NCBI GenBank assembly: GCA_041479965.1
Contig: JBGOZE010000022.1
Span: forward strand, 1-17,428
From: SM23-78 sp041479965
GTDB taxonomy: Archaea; Nanobdellota; Nanobdellia; Woesearchaeales; SM23-78
Length of the DNA stretch: 17,428 nucleotides
Direction of reading: 5' to 3'
Below the pieces are notes generated by a model that saw only the letters and a list, made by a program, of their open reading frames with translations, ran no database searches and was not told the origin of the DNA. Positions 6,061 through 12,693 of the stretch are shown here, one piece after another. How positions within the stretch are numbered: position 1 is the stretch's first letter; the number at the start of each line of letters is the position of its first letter. The position numbers and the translations under genes are program-made.

Positions 6061-6327
6061 TTGAAGAAAATATTTTTCGATGACCATTCAATAAGGAGGC
6101 TTGTGCAAAGAAGCTCGAAGTTCAGCCTTGATGTCTTTGACGCTAGAAAAAGGGCCTGCGAAGCTATTTTGTGCGGCAACATTTCAAAAACAAAAAAGTC
6201 GAGAAGAAGGACAGTATTTTACAGGTACTATCACGACAACCTATCATTTTTCGTCTTTTGCATAGAGAACAAGAGAAGGGGCTCTTACGAAGTGAAGAGC
6301 ATCATAATCCAAGAAGGAAGGGAGTGA
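6061..6327 (+). CDS. Probable DUF4258-like toxin of a toxin-antitoxin pair
   Basis: An 88-residue basic protein. It begins IFFDDHSIRRLVQRS, giving an H9-x3-R13-x3-R17 pattern like the HxxxRxxxR opening of DUF4258 (RelE-like fold) toxins. A helix follows (ARKRACEAIL), then a basic loop (KTKKSRRR), and two beta-like strands (VFYRYYHDNLSFFVFCIE and YEVKSIII). These fit a small RNase-type toxin, but the family is read by eye. The TTG at 6061 is chosen because GAGAGGTG lies 6 bases upstream; a GTG at 6052, three codons earlier, is the alternative if the mRNA is leaderless. The antitoxin-like gene follows after 7 bases. Toxin-first order and a zinc-finger partner resemble the bacterial MqsRA arrangement, though the sequence itself is not MqsR. 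Confidence 0.65.
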   Translation: MKKIFFDDHSIRRLVQRSSKFSLDVFDARKRACEAILCGNISKTKKSRRRTVFYRYYHDNLSFFVFCIENKRRGSYEVKSIIIQEGRE

Positions 6328-6334
6328 TACCAAG

Positions 6335-6658
6335 ATGAAAGCCGAATATTGCGTGAAGTGTGACGCGAAGCTTCAGCCAGCGATGCTGACTTTGCGGGGA
6401 TTGAAGCTGGAAGGGCTGAAATGCCCGAAATGCGGAGAGAAAGTGTTCAACGAGAAGCAAGTAGATGCGGCTCTTGCGGCATTGGAGCAAAAAAGGCTCA
6501 AACATGAGTACAAAAAAACACCGATTAAGATAGGCAACAGTTACGGAGTAATATTCCCAAGAGACCTAGTCAGGGTATTCAACCTGGACTCTGGAAAGAC
6601 CACCCTTGACTTCAAGATGGACATCGCCAAGAACAAGATAGAGATAACTGTCCTTTGA
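6335..6658 (+). CDS. Antitoxin: YgiT/MqsA-type zinc finger fused to an AbrB/SpoVT domain
   Basis: A 107-residue protein with two parts. Residues 6-38 hold two CxxC pairs (C6/C9 and C30/C33) in the arrangement CVKC...LKCPKCGEKVF, the signature of YgiT/MqsA-type zinc fingers, which bind the partner toxin in MqsA. After a short linker helix, residues of about 63-107 (PIKIGNSYGVIFPRDLVRVF, then LDSGKTTLDF and KIEITVL) match the AbrB/MazE/SpoVT swapped-hairpin DNA-binding fold, where MqsA would instead carry a helix-turn-helix. Its position 7 bases after the toxin, with a GGAG site before the ATG, indicates one operon. It probably neutralises the toxin and represses the shared promoter. Confidence 0.8.
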   Translation: MKAEYCVKCDAKLQPAMLTLRGLKLEGLKCPKCGEKVFNEKQVDAALAALEQKRLKHEYKKTPIKIGNSYGVIFPRDLVRVFNLDSGKTTLDFKMDIAKNKIEITVL

Positions 6659-6667
6659 GGTTAGAAA

Positions 6668-7333
6668 TCATTTCTTTATAGGATTACCTCCCGCACCCCC
6701 AATTATACTGCCGATAATACCGCCTAATGTATATGTCCGGTCGGGTTCATTAGTGTGAGGCGGAGGATTCTTGTCATATACAAACAAGCCCCTCAGGTAA
6801 ACCTTCATATTATATTTACCCTCAATTTTCTGCTTTCCAGCCGCTTCCCAATCAGCAGTCCAGACATACACACGGTATGGCTTCTGGTTAATATCCTTTC
6901 TGATGGCCGTGATCTCTGCTGCGAACTTATCCTCGAATTTTCTTTCAACAAGAACTAAGTATTTCTTCATGTCGCCAGGCAGCTTCTCGAACCTGCGGTC
7001 AAGCATATAAGCTTCAACAGTGAGCCCAGTCTGAATCACAAACCTCAAATCAGGATTATCGTCCAGATCAGACTCAGCAATCGTGCCATAGAAGACATAC
7101 CTTTCCAGGTTTTCTTTCGGGAGCGCTCTTATTTTTTCCCTATATTCTCTATATGTTTTCTCATCCTGCTGCACTTCTTTTTGGGAGGACATCTTTGAAC
7201 TGGCTTCAGGACGAGCAGAATAATCCTGGCCAAGCGCTCCTGCTGTTGCTAAAGCCAAACCTCCGATTACAACTATTTTAGGAAGTTTCTTCTTAACAGA
7301 ATTCCAGTTTTTAGATACGATGTCCTGTAACAT
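6668..7333 (-). CDS. Secreted or membrane-anchored hypothetical protein, 221 residues
   Basis: I do not recognise a family. The N-terminus has a basic stretch (KKK at 14-16), then a hydrophobic segment at about 18-35 (KIVVIGGLALATAGALG), so a signal peptide or single anchor. Residues 40-60 are polar and linker-like. The body (about 60-200) mixes charged helices (YREYREKIRALPKENLERY) with strands (VYFYGT-like, MKVYLRGLFVYD). Residues of about 203-221 form an odd glycine-isoleucine tail (LGGIIGSIIGGAGG) that could insert in or lie on a membrane. It runs convergent to the antitoxin gene, only 9 bases apart, and is downstream of the 5S gene on the same strand. It may be an extracytoplasmic ligand-binding protein; function unknown. 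Confidence 0.75.
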   Translation of the reverse strand: MLQDIVSKNWNSVKKKLPKIVVIGGLALATAGALGQDYSARPEASSKMSSQKEVQQDEKTYREYREKIRALPKENLERYVFYGTIAESDLDDNPDLRFVIQTGLTVEAYMLDRRFEKLPGDMKKYLVLVERKFEDKFAAEITAIRKDINQKPYRVYVWTADWEAAGKQKIEGKYNMKVYLRGLFVYDKNPPPHTNEPDRTYTLGGIIGSIIGGAGGNPIKK

Positions 7334-7368
7334 GGGAGACTCTTAAATAAGGAAAGTAATTAGCATTG

Positions 7369-7378
7369 ATAAATTTTA
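7369..7378 (-). promoter_or_regulatory. Possible TATA box for the 221-residue gene
   Basis: On the minus strand TAAAATTTAT lies 36-45 bases before the ATG at 7333 and would start transcription near 7347, with a short leader. No ribosome-binding site is obvious. Weak. Confidence 0.3.
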
Positions 7379-7436
7379 TGTTTCAGTTAGTTAAGTGCTG
7401 TTGATTAGCGTAGCTATGAGTTTTTGTATGGGACTA

Positions 7437-7452
7437 AGCGAGCATAGCGAGC
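7437..7452. repeat. GC-rich short direct repeat in an AT-rich spacer
   Basis: AGCGAGC occurs at 7437-7443 and 7446-7452, separated by AT, followed by GCATGTCGC and a T6 run at 7463-7468. The block stands out from its AT-rich surroundings. The last part can form a small hairpin (GCGA 7447-7450 with TCGC 7458-7461). No plus-strand gene ends here, so it is not an obvious terminator. Confidence 0.4.
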
Positions 7453-7470
7453 GCATGTCGCATTTTTTGA

Positions 7471-7493
7471 TTAAACTTTGAGATAAAGTTTAA
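7471..7493. repeat. 9-base hairpin directly after the 5S rRNA 3' end
   Basis: TTAAACTTT (7471-7479) and AAAGTTTAA (7485-7493) are exact inverted copies with loop GAGAT. It begins 4 bases beyond the predicted 3' end of the minus-strand 5S rRNA. It could stop transcription or guide 3' trimming; no T run follows on the minus strand, which argues against a standard terminator. Confidence 0.5.
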
Positions 7494-7496
7494 AGG

Positions 7497-7611
7497 AGGA
7501 CAGCTTTCCGGGTCTCCCACACACGAGTGCAGTACGCCCCGGAACGTGTGCGTGCTTAGCTTCTGTGTTCGAAATGGGAACAGGCGTTACCACGCAGCTA
7601 TGACCGTCCAG
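7497..7611 (-). rRNA. rrf: 5S ribosomal RNA
   Basis: On the minus strand the sequence starts CCTGGACGGTCATAGC and continues with GGTAACGCCTGTTCCCAT, CGAACACAGAAGCTAAGC and CCGGGGCGTACTGC, ending near GCTGTCC. These are the conserved loop B/C, loop A and loop E regions of 5S rRNA in order. Helix I closes: GGACGG (7609-7604) pairs with CTGTCC (7503-7498) with one G-U pair. The length of about 115 nucleotides is normal. No 16S, 23S or tRNA lies within the window, so this is an isolated 5S gene, a known arrangement in several archaeal groups. The ends are estimated to within a few bases. Confidence 0.92.
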
Positions 7612-7629
7612 GAGATAAGAAATTCTGGC

Positions 7630-7639
7630 TATTTAAAAA
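7630..7639 (-). promoter_or_regulatory. TATA box of the 5S rRNA gene
   Basis: On the minus strand TTTTTAAATA lies about 19-28 bases before the predicted 5' end of the 5S rRNA at 7611, which is the exact spacing expected for an archaeal promoter. It shows the 5S gene is transcribed on its own. Confidence 0.65.
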
Positions 7640-7678
7640 GGTTACTGTTTTTGTGTTGTTAGAACCTCTTATCACAAC

Positions 7679-7689
7679 CTTTAAAAATA
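7679..7689 (+). promoter_or_regulatory. TATA box of the UDP-glucose dehydrogenase gene
   Basis: CTTTAAAAATA at 7679-7689 predicts a transcription start near 7710 and a leader of about 30 bases. The leader holds AAGGAGGT at 7725-7732, an unusually complete ribosome-binding site for this window. It is divergent from the 5S promoter about 40 bases away. Confidence 0.55.
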
Positions 7690-7739
7690 CTCTTTCTCCT
7701 CTTTTAATTAATAATCCTGTTATCAAGGAGGTATTGAAT

Positions 7740-9050
7740 ATGAAGCTTTTATTCATCGGAAGCGGTTATGTAGGACTGGTCAGCGGCGTCGGCTTTGCTG
7801 ACCTGGGCAATGAAGTCACATGCCTGGATATTGACGAGAAAAAGATTGATGCCTTGAAGAAGGGCGAAGTCCCGATCTATGAGATGGGATTGAGAGACCT
7901 GATTGAGAGGAATGTCAGGCTTGAAAGGTTGAAGTTCACCACAGACGTCGAGAACTCCATGAAAGAGAATGATCTCATCTTCATCTGCGTAGGCACTCCA
8001 CCTAAGACGAGTGGAGAGGCTGACATGACTTTCTTCTATGCAGCTGCTGAGAGCATAGGCAAGCACATGGATTCTTACAAAGTGATTGTTAACAAGAGTA
8101 CTGTACCTGTAGGAACAGCAGACAGGATAAGGAAGATAATATCCGAGGAGCTGAAGAAGAGGAATGTCAAGATTGAATTTGATGTTGTGAGCAATCCTGA
8201 GTTCCTGAGAGAAGGAGCAGCCATCAAGGACTTCCAGAACCCCGACAGGATAATCCTGGGAACAAGAAGCGAGAAGGCAAGGGAGATTTTGGGCAAGCTC
8301 TACAAGCCTCTTAGCAGGACTGACAAGCCAATACTATTCACCACTGAGAAGAATGCTGAGCTCATCAAGTACGCCAGCAATGCAATGCTAGCGACTAGGA
8401 TAAGCTTCATGAACGAGTTCAGTCAACTATGCGAGCACATAGGCGCTGACATCAAAGTGGTTGCCAAAGGAATTGGATTGGATAACAGGATCGGCCCAAG
8501 ATTCTTGCAGGCAGGCTGCGGCTACGGAGGAAGCTGCTTCCCAAAGGATGTCAAGGCATTATCACAGATGCTAGAGCAGTACGGACTGACATCCAACCTC
8601 ATGAGGACTGTTGATTACATCAATGAGAGGCAGAAGAAGAGCATGGTTCCCAAGCTCAAGAAATTCCTTCCGGAGCTCGAAGGGAAAACCATCGCAGTCT
8701 GGGGGCTTGCATTCAAGCCAAGGACAGATGACATAAGAGAAGCTCCAAGCCTCACAGTGATAGACTTGCTACTGAAAGAAGATGCTAATGTCAGAGCCTA
8801 TGACCCTGAAGCCATGGACAACATGAAGCAGATATTCAAGCACGGAGTTTACTACGCGAAGAACGGCTATGATGCGCTGGAAGGGGCAGATGCATTGATT
8901 GTCCTGACAGAATGGGATGAGTTCAGGGAGCCTGAATTTGAGAAGATGAAAGAGCTCATGAAGCAGCACATCATCATTGACGGTAGGAACATCTACGAGC
9001 CAGCAGACATAGAGAAACTAGGCTTCAAGTACAAAGGAGTCGGGAGATAG
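7740..9050 (+). CDS. ugd: UDP-glucose/UDP-sugar 6-dehydrogenase
   Basis: A 436-residue enzyme oxidising UDP-glucose to UDP-glucuronate with two NAD+; UDP-ManNAc or UDP-GlcNAc dehydrogenases are close relatives. The N-terminal Rossmann loop is IGSGYVGLVSG (6-16). FICVGTPP (81-88), NKSTVPVGT (118-126) and SNPEFLREG (151-159) are family blocks. The central helix has ELIKYASNA with K209 and N213. The catalytic thiolate is C266 in GYGGSCFPKD. The C-terminal UDP-binding half has VWGLAFKPRTDDIREAPS. The lead sequence ICVGTPP and FLREG, and the overall length, favour UDP-glucose. The ATG at 7740 is fixed by AAGGAGGT 7 bases upstream; the open frame extends 29 codons farther only by chance. It supplies uronate to the sugar locus to its right. 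Confidence 0.93.
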   Translation: MKLLFIGSGYVGLVSGVGFADLGNEVTCLDIDEKKIDALKKGEVPIYEMGLRDLIERNVRLERLKFTTDVENSMKENDLIFICVGTPPKTSGEADMTFFYAAAESIGKHMDSYKVIVNKSTVPVGTADRIRKIISEELKKRNVKIEFDVVSNPEFLREGAAIKDFQNPDRIILGTRSEKAREILGKLYKPLSRTDKPILFTTEKNAELIKYASNAMLATRISFMNEFSQLCEHIGADIKVVAKGIGLDNRIGPRFLQAGCGYGGSCFPKDVKALSQMLEQYGLTSNLMRTVDYINERQKKSMVPKLKKFLPELEGKTIAVWGLAFKPRTDDIREAPSLTVIDLLLKEDANVRAYDPEAMDNMKQIFKHGVYYAKNGYDALEGADALIVLTEWDEFREPEFEKMKELMKQHIIIDGRNIYEPADIEKLGFKYKGVGR

Positions 9051-9060
9051 GAAGATTAAG

Positions 9061-9093
9061 ATTTTTTTTGAATTAAATTTATTAAATTTTTTT
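9061..9093 (+). terminator. Terminator between convergent ugd and glycosyltransferase genes
   Basis: A T8 run (9062-9069) is followed by AAATTTA-T-TAAATTT (9075-9089), an exact 7-1-7 palindrome, and further Ts to 9093. Another T6 run follows at 9113-9118. It lies 10 bases after the ugd stop. On the minus strand the palindrome is followed by A-rich sequence, so it serves mainly the plus strand. Confidence 0.6.
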
Positions 9094-9126
9094 AGAACTT
9101 TTATTTAGTCTGTTTTTTGCGTTTCT

Positions 9127-10263
9127 TTAGCCTTTTTTTGTGTTTTTTCTAAAGTAATCCAGATACTCTTTCGCAACATTCTGCCAGCTTATCTTCTTCT
9201 CTGCGTATGCTCTCTGTTTTTTCTGCTCTTGCTTCTGGTTCTTCAGATACCATTCAGCGTATTTCAGTATTTCCTTGGCTGCTTTCTCAATATTCTTTGA
9301 TGGGTATAGGCATCCTGTTCCTGAGTCTTTGACTATTCTCTTGAACTCTGTGATGTCAGGCACTACTAGTGCGCATCCTGCTGCAACTGCTTCTAGCATT
9401 GCAAGCGACTGCCCTGTGTAAATGCTGTTCAGTAGGAAGAAATCAGCTGCTTGGTAAGCTTGGTGAAGCTCTTTATACTCAATCCTTGGTATGAATATCA
9501 CATCTGGTGTCTTGAGCTTCTCTACTTCTTGCTTCATGGCAATGTCAAGGCTTCCCTTGCCTATGACTAATAATTGGCATTTTTTCTTTTTCCTCAACAA
9601 GTCAAATATTCTTATCATCTCTACTGGCCTGTGCTGGGCTTCCAGCCTTCCAACAAATATGAAGGTTGGCTTGTCCTTGTCAAGCCCATACTTTGCTCTC
9701 ATGCTTTTCTTTTTTTTATCATCAACTGGCTTGAACCTAGGAGTGTCTGCTCCGTTGGAGATGTAGAGGATGTTCTTCTCTGGGATTCCCAGGCGTATTA
9801 TCTCCTTGGTCACATCGTCGCTGGCGCTCGTGAACTTGATTCTCTTGTCAAGCCTTGCAAAGCACTGTTGCTCTAATTTTCTCATGAAAAAATAATATAT
9901 TCTCATGAATGTAGTTGCAGAAGCTTTTATGTGATGCCAGTACTCTGCGTATGAAGTGTGAGTTGTTATGTGAATCTTTGGAGAGTATATCTTGTGCAGC
10001 AGCAATGGATTCTCCAGAAGCACAACATCATACTTTTTCATGTTCTTCTTAAGAAACCTTCCTATCTGCCACCAGTAATATATTATTCCTATTCCTCCTG
10101 TCTTCTCTGTCAATGCCCACCAGCCTTTTCTTATGTCAGGCCCATCAGGAGAGCAAACCTGTACCTTGTTGTTCTTGGAGAATTCCTGAGCAAGATTATA
10201 GGCAACATTGGCTATGCCGCTTCCATGCGGAGGGTATTCAAAAGAACATATCAGGATTTTCAT
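9127..10263 (-). CDS. GT4-family glycosyltransferase
   Basis: A 378-residue GT-B fold glycosyltransferase of family 4. The N-terminal domain starts MKILICSFEYPPHGSGIANV, with the glycine loop after the first strand. HTSYAEYWHH (102-111) lies in the acceptor side. The C-terminal donor domain has NGADTPRFKP (170-179), FVGRLEAQHRP (203-213), LLVIGKG (231-237) and GQSLAMLEAVAAG (284-296). The usual E-x7-E pair keeps the second Glu (E291), but the first position is Thr283. Cytosolic, it would add a sugar from a nucleotide donor to a lipid-linked glycan. It is the last gene of the minus-strand sugar operon, 18 bases after rmlB. Donor and acceptor are unknown. Confidence 0.88.
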   Translation of the reverse strand: MKILICSFEYPPHGSGIANVAYNLAQEFSKNNKVQVCSPDGPDIRKGWWALTEKTGGIGIIYYWWQIGRFLKKNMKKYDVVLLENPLLLHKIYSPKIHITTHTSYAEYWHHIKASATTFMRIYYFFMRKLEQQCFARLDKRIKFTSASDDVTKEIIRLGIPEKNILYISNGADTPRFKPVDDKKKKSMRAKYGLDKDKPTFIFVGRLEAQHRPVEMIRIFDLLRKKKKCQLLVIGKGSLDIAMKQEVEKLKTPDVIFIPRIEYKELHQAYQAADFFLLNSIYTGQSLAMLEAVAAGCALVVPDITEFKRIVKDSGTGCLYPSKNIEKAAKEILKYAEWYLKNQKQEQKKQRAYAEKKISWQNVAKEYLDYFRKNTKKG

Positions 10264-10281
10264 TTTGCATCCAGGACGAAA

Positions 10282-11265
10282 TCATTTTCTTTGCTTGAGC
10301 TTCTTCCACCAGGAAACATTGTCCTTGTACCATTGGATTGTTAGCTTCATCCCTTGTTCAAAAGTCACTTTAGGCTTCCAGCCAAGCTCTTTCTGCAGCT
10401 TAGAGTTGTCAATGGCATATCTCCCGTCATGGCCTTTCCTGTCAGGAACAAAATCAATGCTTTCCTCGCCTTTGCCAAAAGCCTTGAGCAAAGAATAGGT
10501 TATTTCCTTATTGGTTTTCTCGCAGTCACCGCCCACGCAATAGGTCTCTCCTATCTTTCCCTTGTGAATGATCAGGTCTATTGCTTTGCAGTGGTCTTTG
10601 ACAAAAAGCCAGTCCCTGATGTTCATGCCATCGCCGTAAAGAGGAACCTTTTTTCCTTCCATCAGGTTGGTTATGAACAATGGGATTAGTTTTTCTGGGA
10701 ACTGGTAAGGGCCGTAGTTGTTTGAGCAATTGGAAATAGTCACAGCCAATCCGTGGGTGTGATAATAAGCCATGGCCAGGTGGTCTGCTGCTGCTTTGCT
10801 AGCAGAATAAGGGCTTCTCGGGCTGTAAGGAGTCTTCTCATTGAACTTGCCTGTCTTTCCGAGCGAGCCAAACACTTCATCTGTTGATATCTGGTGGAAT
10901 CTTTTGTTATGGATTCTTGCAGCTTCAAGCAGTGCATGAGTTCCGAGCACATTGGTCTTGACAAAAACATCGCTCTTCTCAATTGACCTGTCAACATGGC
11001 TTTCTGCAGCAAAGTGCACGATGATATCAACTTTCTCCACAAGCTTTTCCACGAGCTTGATGTCGCATATGTCTCCCTGGACAAAAGTATACCTTGGCTT
11101 ATGCTTTGGGTCTTTCTCGATTCTTTCCAGGTTCTCCCTGTTGCCTGCATAGGTCAGCTTGTCAAGATTGATTATCTGATAATCAGGGTGTTTCTCAAGG
11201 ATGTGATAGATGAAGTTTGTTCCTATGAATCCGCAGCCGCCTGTAACAAGCATTTTCATAATCAT
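10282..11265 (-). CDS. rmlB: dTDP-glucose 4,6-dehydratase
   Basis: A 327-residue extended SDR enzyme converting dTDP-glucose to dTDP-4-keto-6-deoxyglucose. It has the NAD loop VTGGCGFIGTNF (7-18), NLDKLTYAGN (33-42, diagnostic for RmlB), HFAAESHVDRSI (84-95), the catalytic TDE triad part at T128-D129-E130 (STDEVFG), and Y153-x3-K157 (YSASK). NNYGPYQFPEKLIP and RDWLFVKDHC are further RmlB blocks. All catalytic residues are present, so it should be active. Starts at residue 3 or 5 (MKMLV or MLV) are also possible, as no clear ribosome-binding site decides. It uses the product of rmlA, two genes upstream in the same operon. Confidence 0.94.
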   Translation of the reverse strand: MIMKMLVTGGCGFIGTNFIYHILEKHPDYQIINLDKLTYAGNRENLERIEKDPKHKPRYTFVQGDICDIKLVEKLVEKVDIIVHFAAESHVDRSIEKSDVFVKTNVLGTHALLEAARIHNKRFHQISTDEVFGSLGKTGKFNEKTPYSPRSPYSASKAAADHLAMAYYHTHGLAVTISNCSNNYGPYQFPEKLIPLFITNLMEGKKVPLYGDGMNIRDWLFVKDHCKAIDLIIHKGKIGETYCVGGDCEKTNKEITYSLLKAFGKGEESIDFVPDRKGHDGRYAIDNSKLQKELGWKPKVTFEQGMKLTIQWYKDNVSWWKKLKQRK

Positions 11266-11284
11266 CTGCTAAGGGTTCGCAGCT

Positions 11285-11620
11285 TTAGTCCTGCGAGGAA
11301 TTAGCATTCACCTCTTTGATTTTTTCATGATAGTAAACACGCTTTCCTTTCTGCTTCGCATAGGCAATCTCTTTTTTAGTTGATTCACCAATATAGCCGC
11401 CTACATTTATCACATAGATTGCTTCTGCTAAATCTATTTTCCTTAGATGGACTTTATCTAAAATCGTCTTGTCTTTTGTTGACAAATTTAGATTATCTGC
11501 ATGGCCAAAGCAAGAAACAGTCAGTACTACTTTCCCTGATAAAGAAAGTCTTCTGTTTACTTCCTCGAATTCTTTTTTGAATCTTGTGCTTCCGCACAGG
11601 GTTATGATTTCTTCTTTCAC
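11285..11620 (-). CDS. Nucleoside 2-deoxyribosyltransferase-like protein
   Basis: A 111-residue protein with ITLCGSTRFKKEFEEVN at 6-22, VVLTVSCFGHAD at about 31-42, LRKIDLAEAIYVINVGGYIG in the middle, and GESTKKEIAYAKQKGKRVYY toward the end. This order (strand plus GSTRF loop, Asp-containing strand, then G-E-S-x-x-E-I) is that of nucleoside 2-deoxyribosyltransferase-like domains, with a Glu in GES/KEI as the likely nucleophile region. True family members cleave or transfer deoxynucleoside bases; many relatives are uncharacterised. Its start overlaps the rmlA stop by four bases, and rmlB starts 19 bases later, so it is a genuine member of the dTDP-sugar operon. It might act on deoxynucleotides or their sugars, or salvage dTMP parts. 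Confidence 0.7.
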   Translation of the reverse strand: MKEEIITLCGSTRFKKEFEEVNRRLSLSGKVVLTVSCFGHADNLNLSTKDKTILDKVHLRKIDLAEAIYVINVGGYIGESTKKEIAYAKQKGKRVYYHEKIKEVNANSSQD

Positions 11621-12693
11621 AGCTTCACCTCGCTGTATTCTCCGAGTATGAGCTTGTGGCCTTTGGGATGCTTTCTCTCAGACAATATGTGAGTATGCCT
11701 TCCTATCAGGCTGTTGACTATCTTCTCATCAAAATGAATGGTCACATCATCGAGGATCACTGATGACTCAATCTCTCCTTTGGTTATCTTGCAATTATTG
11801 CCAATGGAAGTGAAAGGCCCGATGTAAGTGTCAGGCCCTATCTCGCAGTTATCTCCTATGATGACCGGGCCTACTATGTGGCTTCCAGTCCTGATAATGG
11901 TGTCCTTGCCAATGCTCACAGGAGGCTTGATGACTACGTCGCACTCAATATTAGAATGTTTCTTGTGCTTCAGCTCCATTAGCACCAGCCTGTTGGCATT
12001 GAGCACAGCTTCTGATGTTCCTGTGTCGTCCCACCAGCCTTTGACAGTGCATGAATCCACTTTTTTCTTTGACTTGATCAGGACTTGTATGGCATCTGTT
12101 ATGTGCAGTTCGCCATTCTTTCCAGGCTTTATCTTCTTGATAGCGTCAAATATGCACTTGGTGAATATGTAAACTCCGACAATCGCAAGGTTGCTCTTGG
12201 GTTTTTCAGGCTTCTCTTCCACGTCGATTATCTCTCCTTTGTCATTGAGCATTCCGACTCCGTATTTCCGTGCATCTTCTACTTTGCACAGCATGATGCT
12301 GGCATCTGGCTTGTTCTTATTGAACTCCTTGACAATCTCCTTGATACCCTGGCTCAGCATATTATCTCCGAGATACATAACAAAAGGCTCGTCTCCAAGA
12401 TAATCCTTTGCAGTCATCACAGCATGGGCTAATCCTAGAGGACCTGACTGCTCAATATAGGTTATCTTTGCTCCCCACCTTGAGCCATCGCTAAGAGCAT
12501 CTGTTATGAACTTAATCCTCTCAGGAGTGTAGCCAACAATGATTCCTATGTCTTTAATGCCTGCATTGACCAAGTCCTCCATTATATAGTACAATACTGG
12601 CTTGTTGGCTATTGGAACAAGTTGTTTTGGCCCTGTATGGCTAAGAGGCCTGAGCCTGGTAGCCATTCCTCCTGCAAGTATGAGTCCTTTCAT
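11617..12693 (-). CDS. rmlA: Glucose-1-phosphate thymidylyltransferase, long form
   Basis: A 358-residue enzyme making dTDP-glucose from dTTP and glucose-1-phosphate. The nucleotidyltransferase signature LILAGGMATRLRPLSHTGPK (4-23) is followed by QLVPIANKPVLYY, the metal-binding YLGDN (107-111), and VEEKPEKP. GWWDDTGT marks the end of the catalytic half. Residues of about 245-345 are hexapeptide repeats (VSIGKDTII, PVIIGDNCEIGPDTYIGPF), a left-handed beta-helix absent from short bacterial RmlA. The length matches the long RmlA/StrD type found in archaea and antibiotic clusters. It overlaps the upstream DegT stop and the downstream gene by four bases each, showing translational coupling. Confidence 0.92.
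   Translation of the reverse strand: MKGLILAGGMATRLRPLSHTGPKQLVPIANKPVLYYIMEDLVNAGIKDIGIIVGYTPERIKFITDALSDGSRWGAKITYIEQSGPLGLAHAVMTAKDYLGDEPFVMYLGDNMLSQGIKEIVKEFNKNKPDASIMLCKVEDARKYGVGMLNDKGEIIDVEEKPEKPKSNLAIVGVYIFTKCIFDAIKKIKPGKNGELHITDAIQVLIKSKKKVDSCTVKGWWDDTGTSEAVLNANRLVLMELKHKKHSNIECDVVIKPPVSIGKDTIIRTGSHIVGPVIIGDNCEIGPDTYIGPFTSIGNNCKITKGEIESSVILDDVTIHFDEKIVNSLIGRHTHILSERKHPKGHKLILGEYSEVKL

Noticed and set aside
7437..7468. GC-rich hairpin plus T6 as an intrinsic terminator on the plus strand
   Set aside because: No plus-strand gene ends upstream of it (the antitoxin gene ends at 6658 and the gene between is on the minus strand), and the stem is only four base pairs.
9491..10498. Several plus-strand open frames opposite the glycosyltransferase and rmlB
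   Set aside because: All are antisense shadows of strongly supported genes and match no known family.
10740..11150. 136-residue minus-strand open frame
   Set aside because: It is in another frame of rmlB on the same strand, without a ribosome-binding site; rmlB has every catalytic motif.
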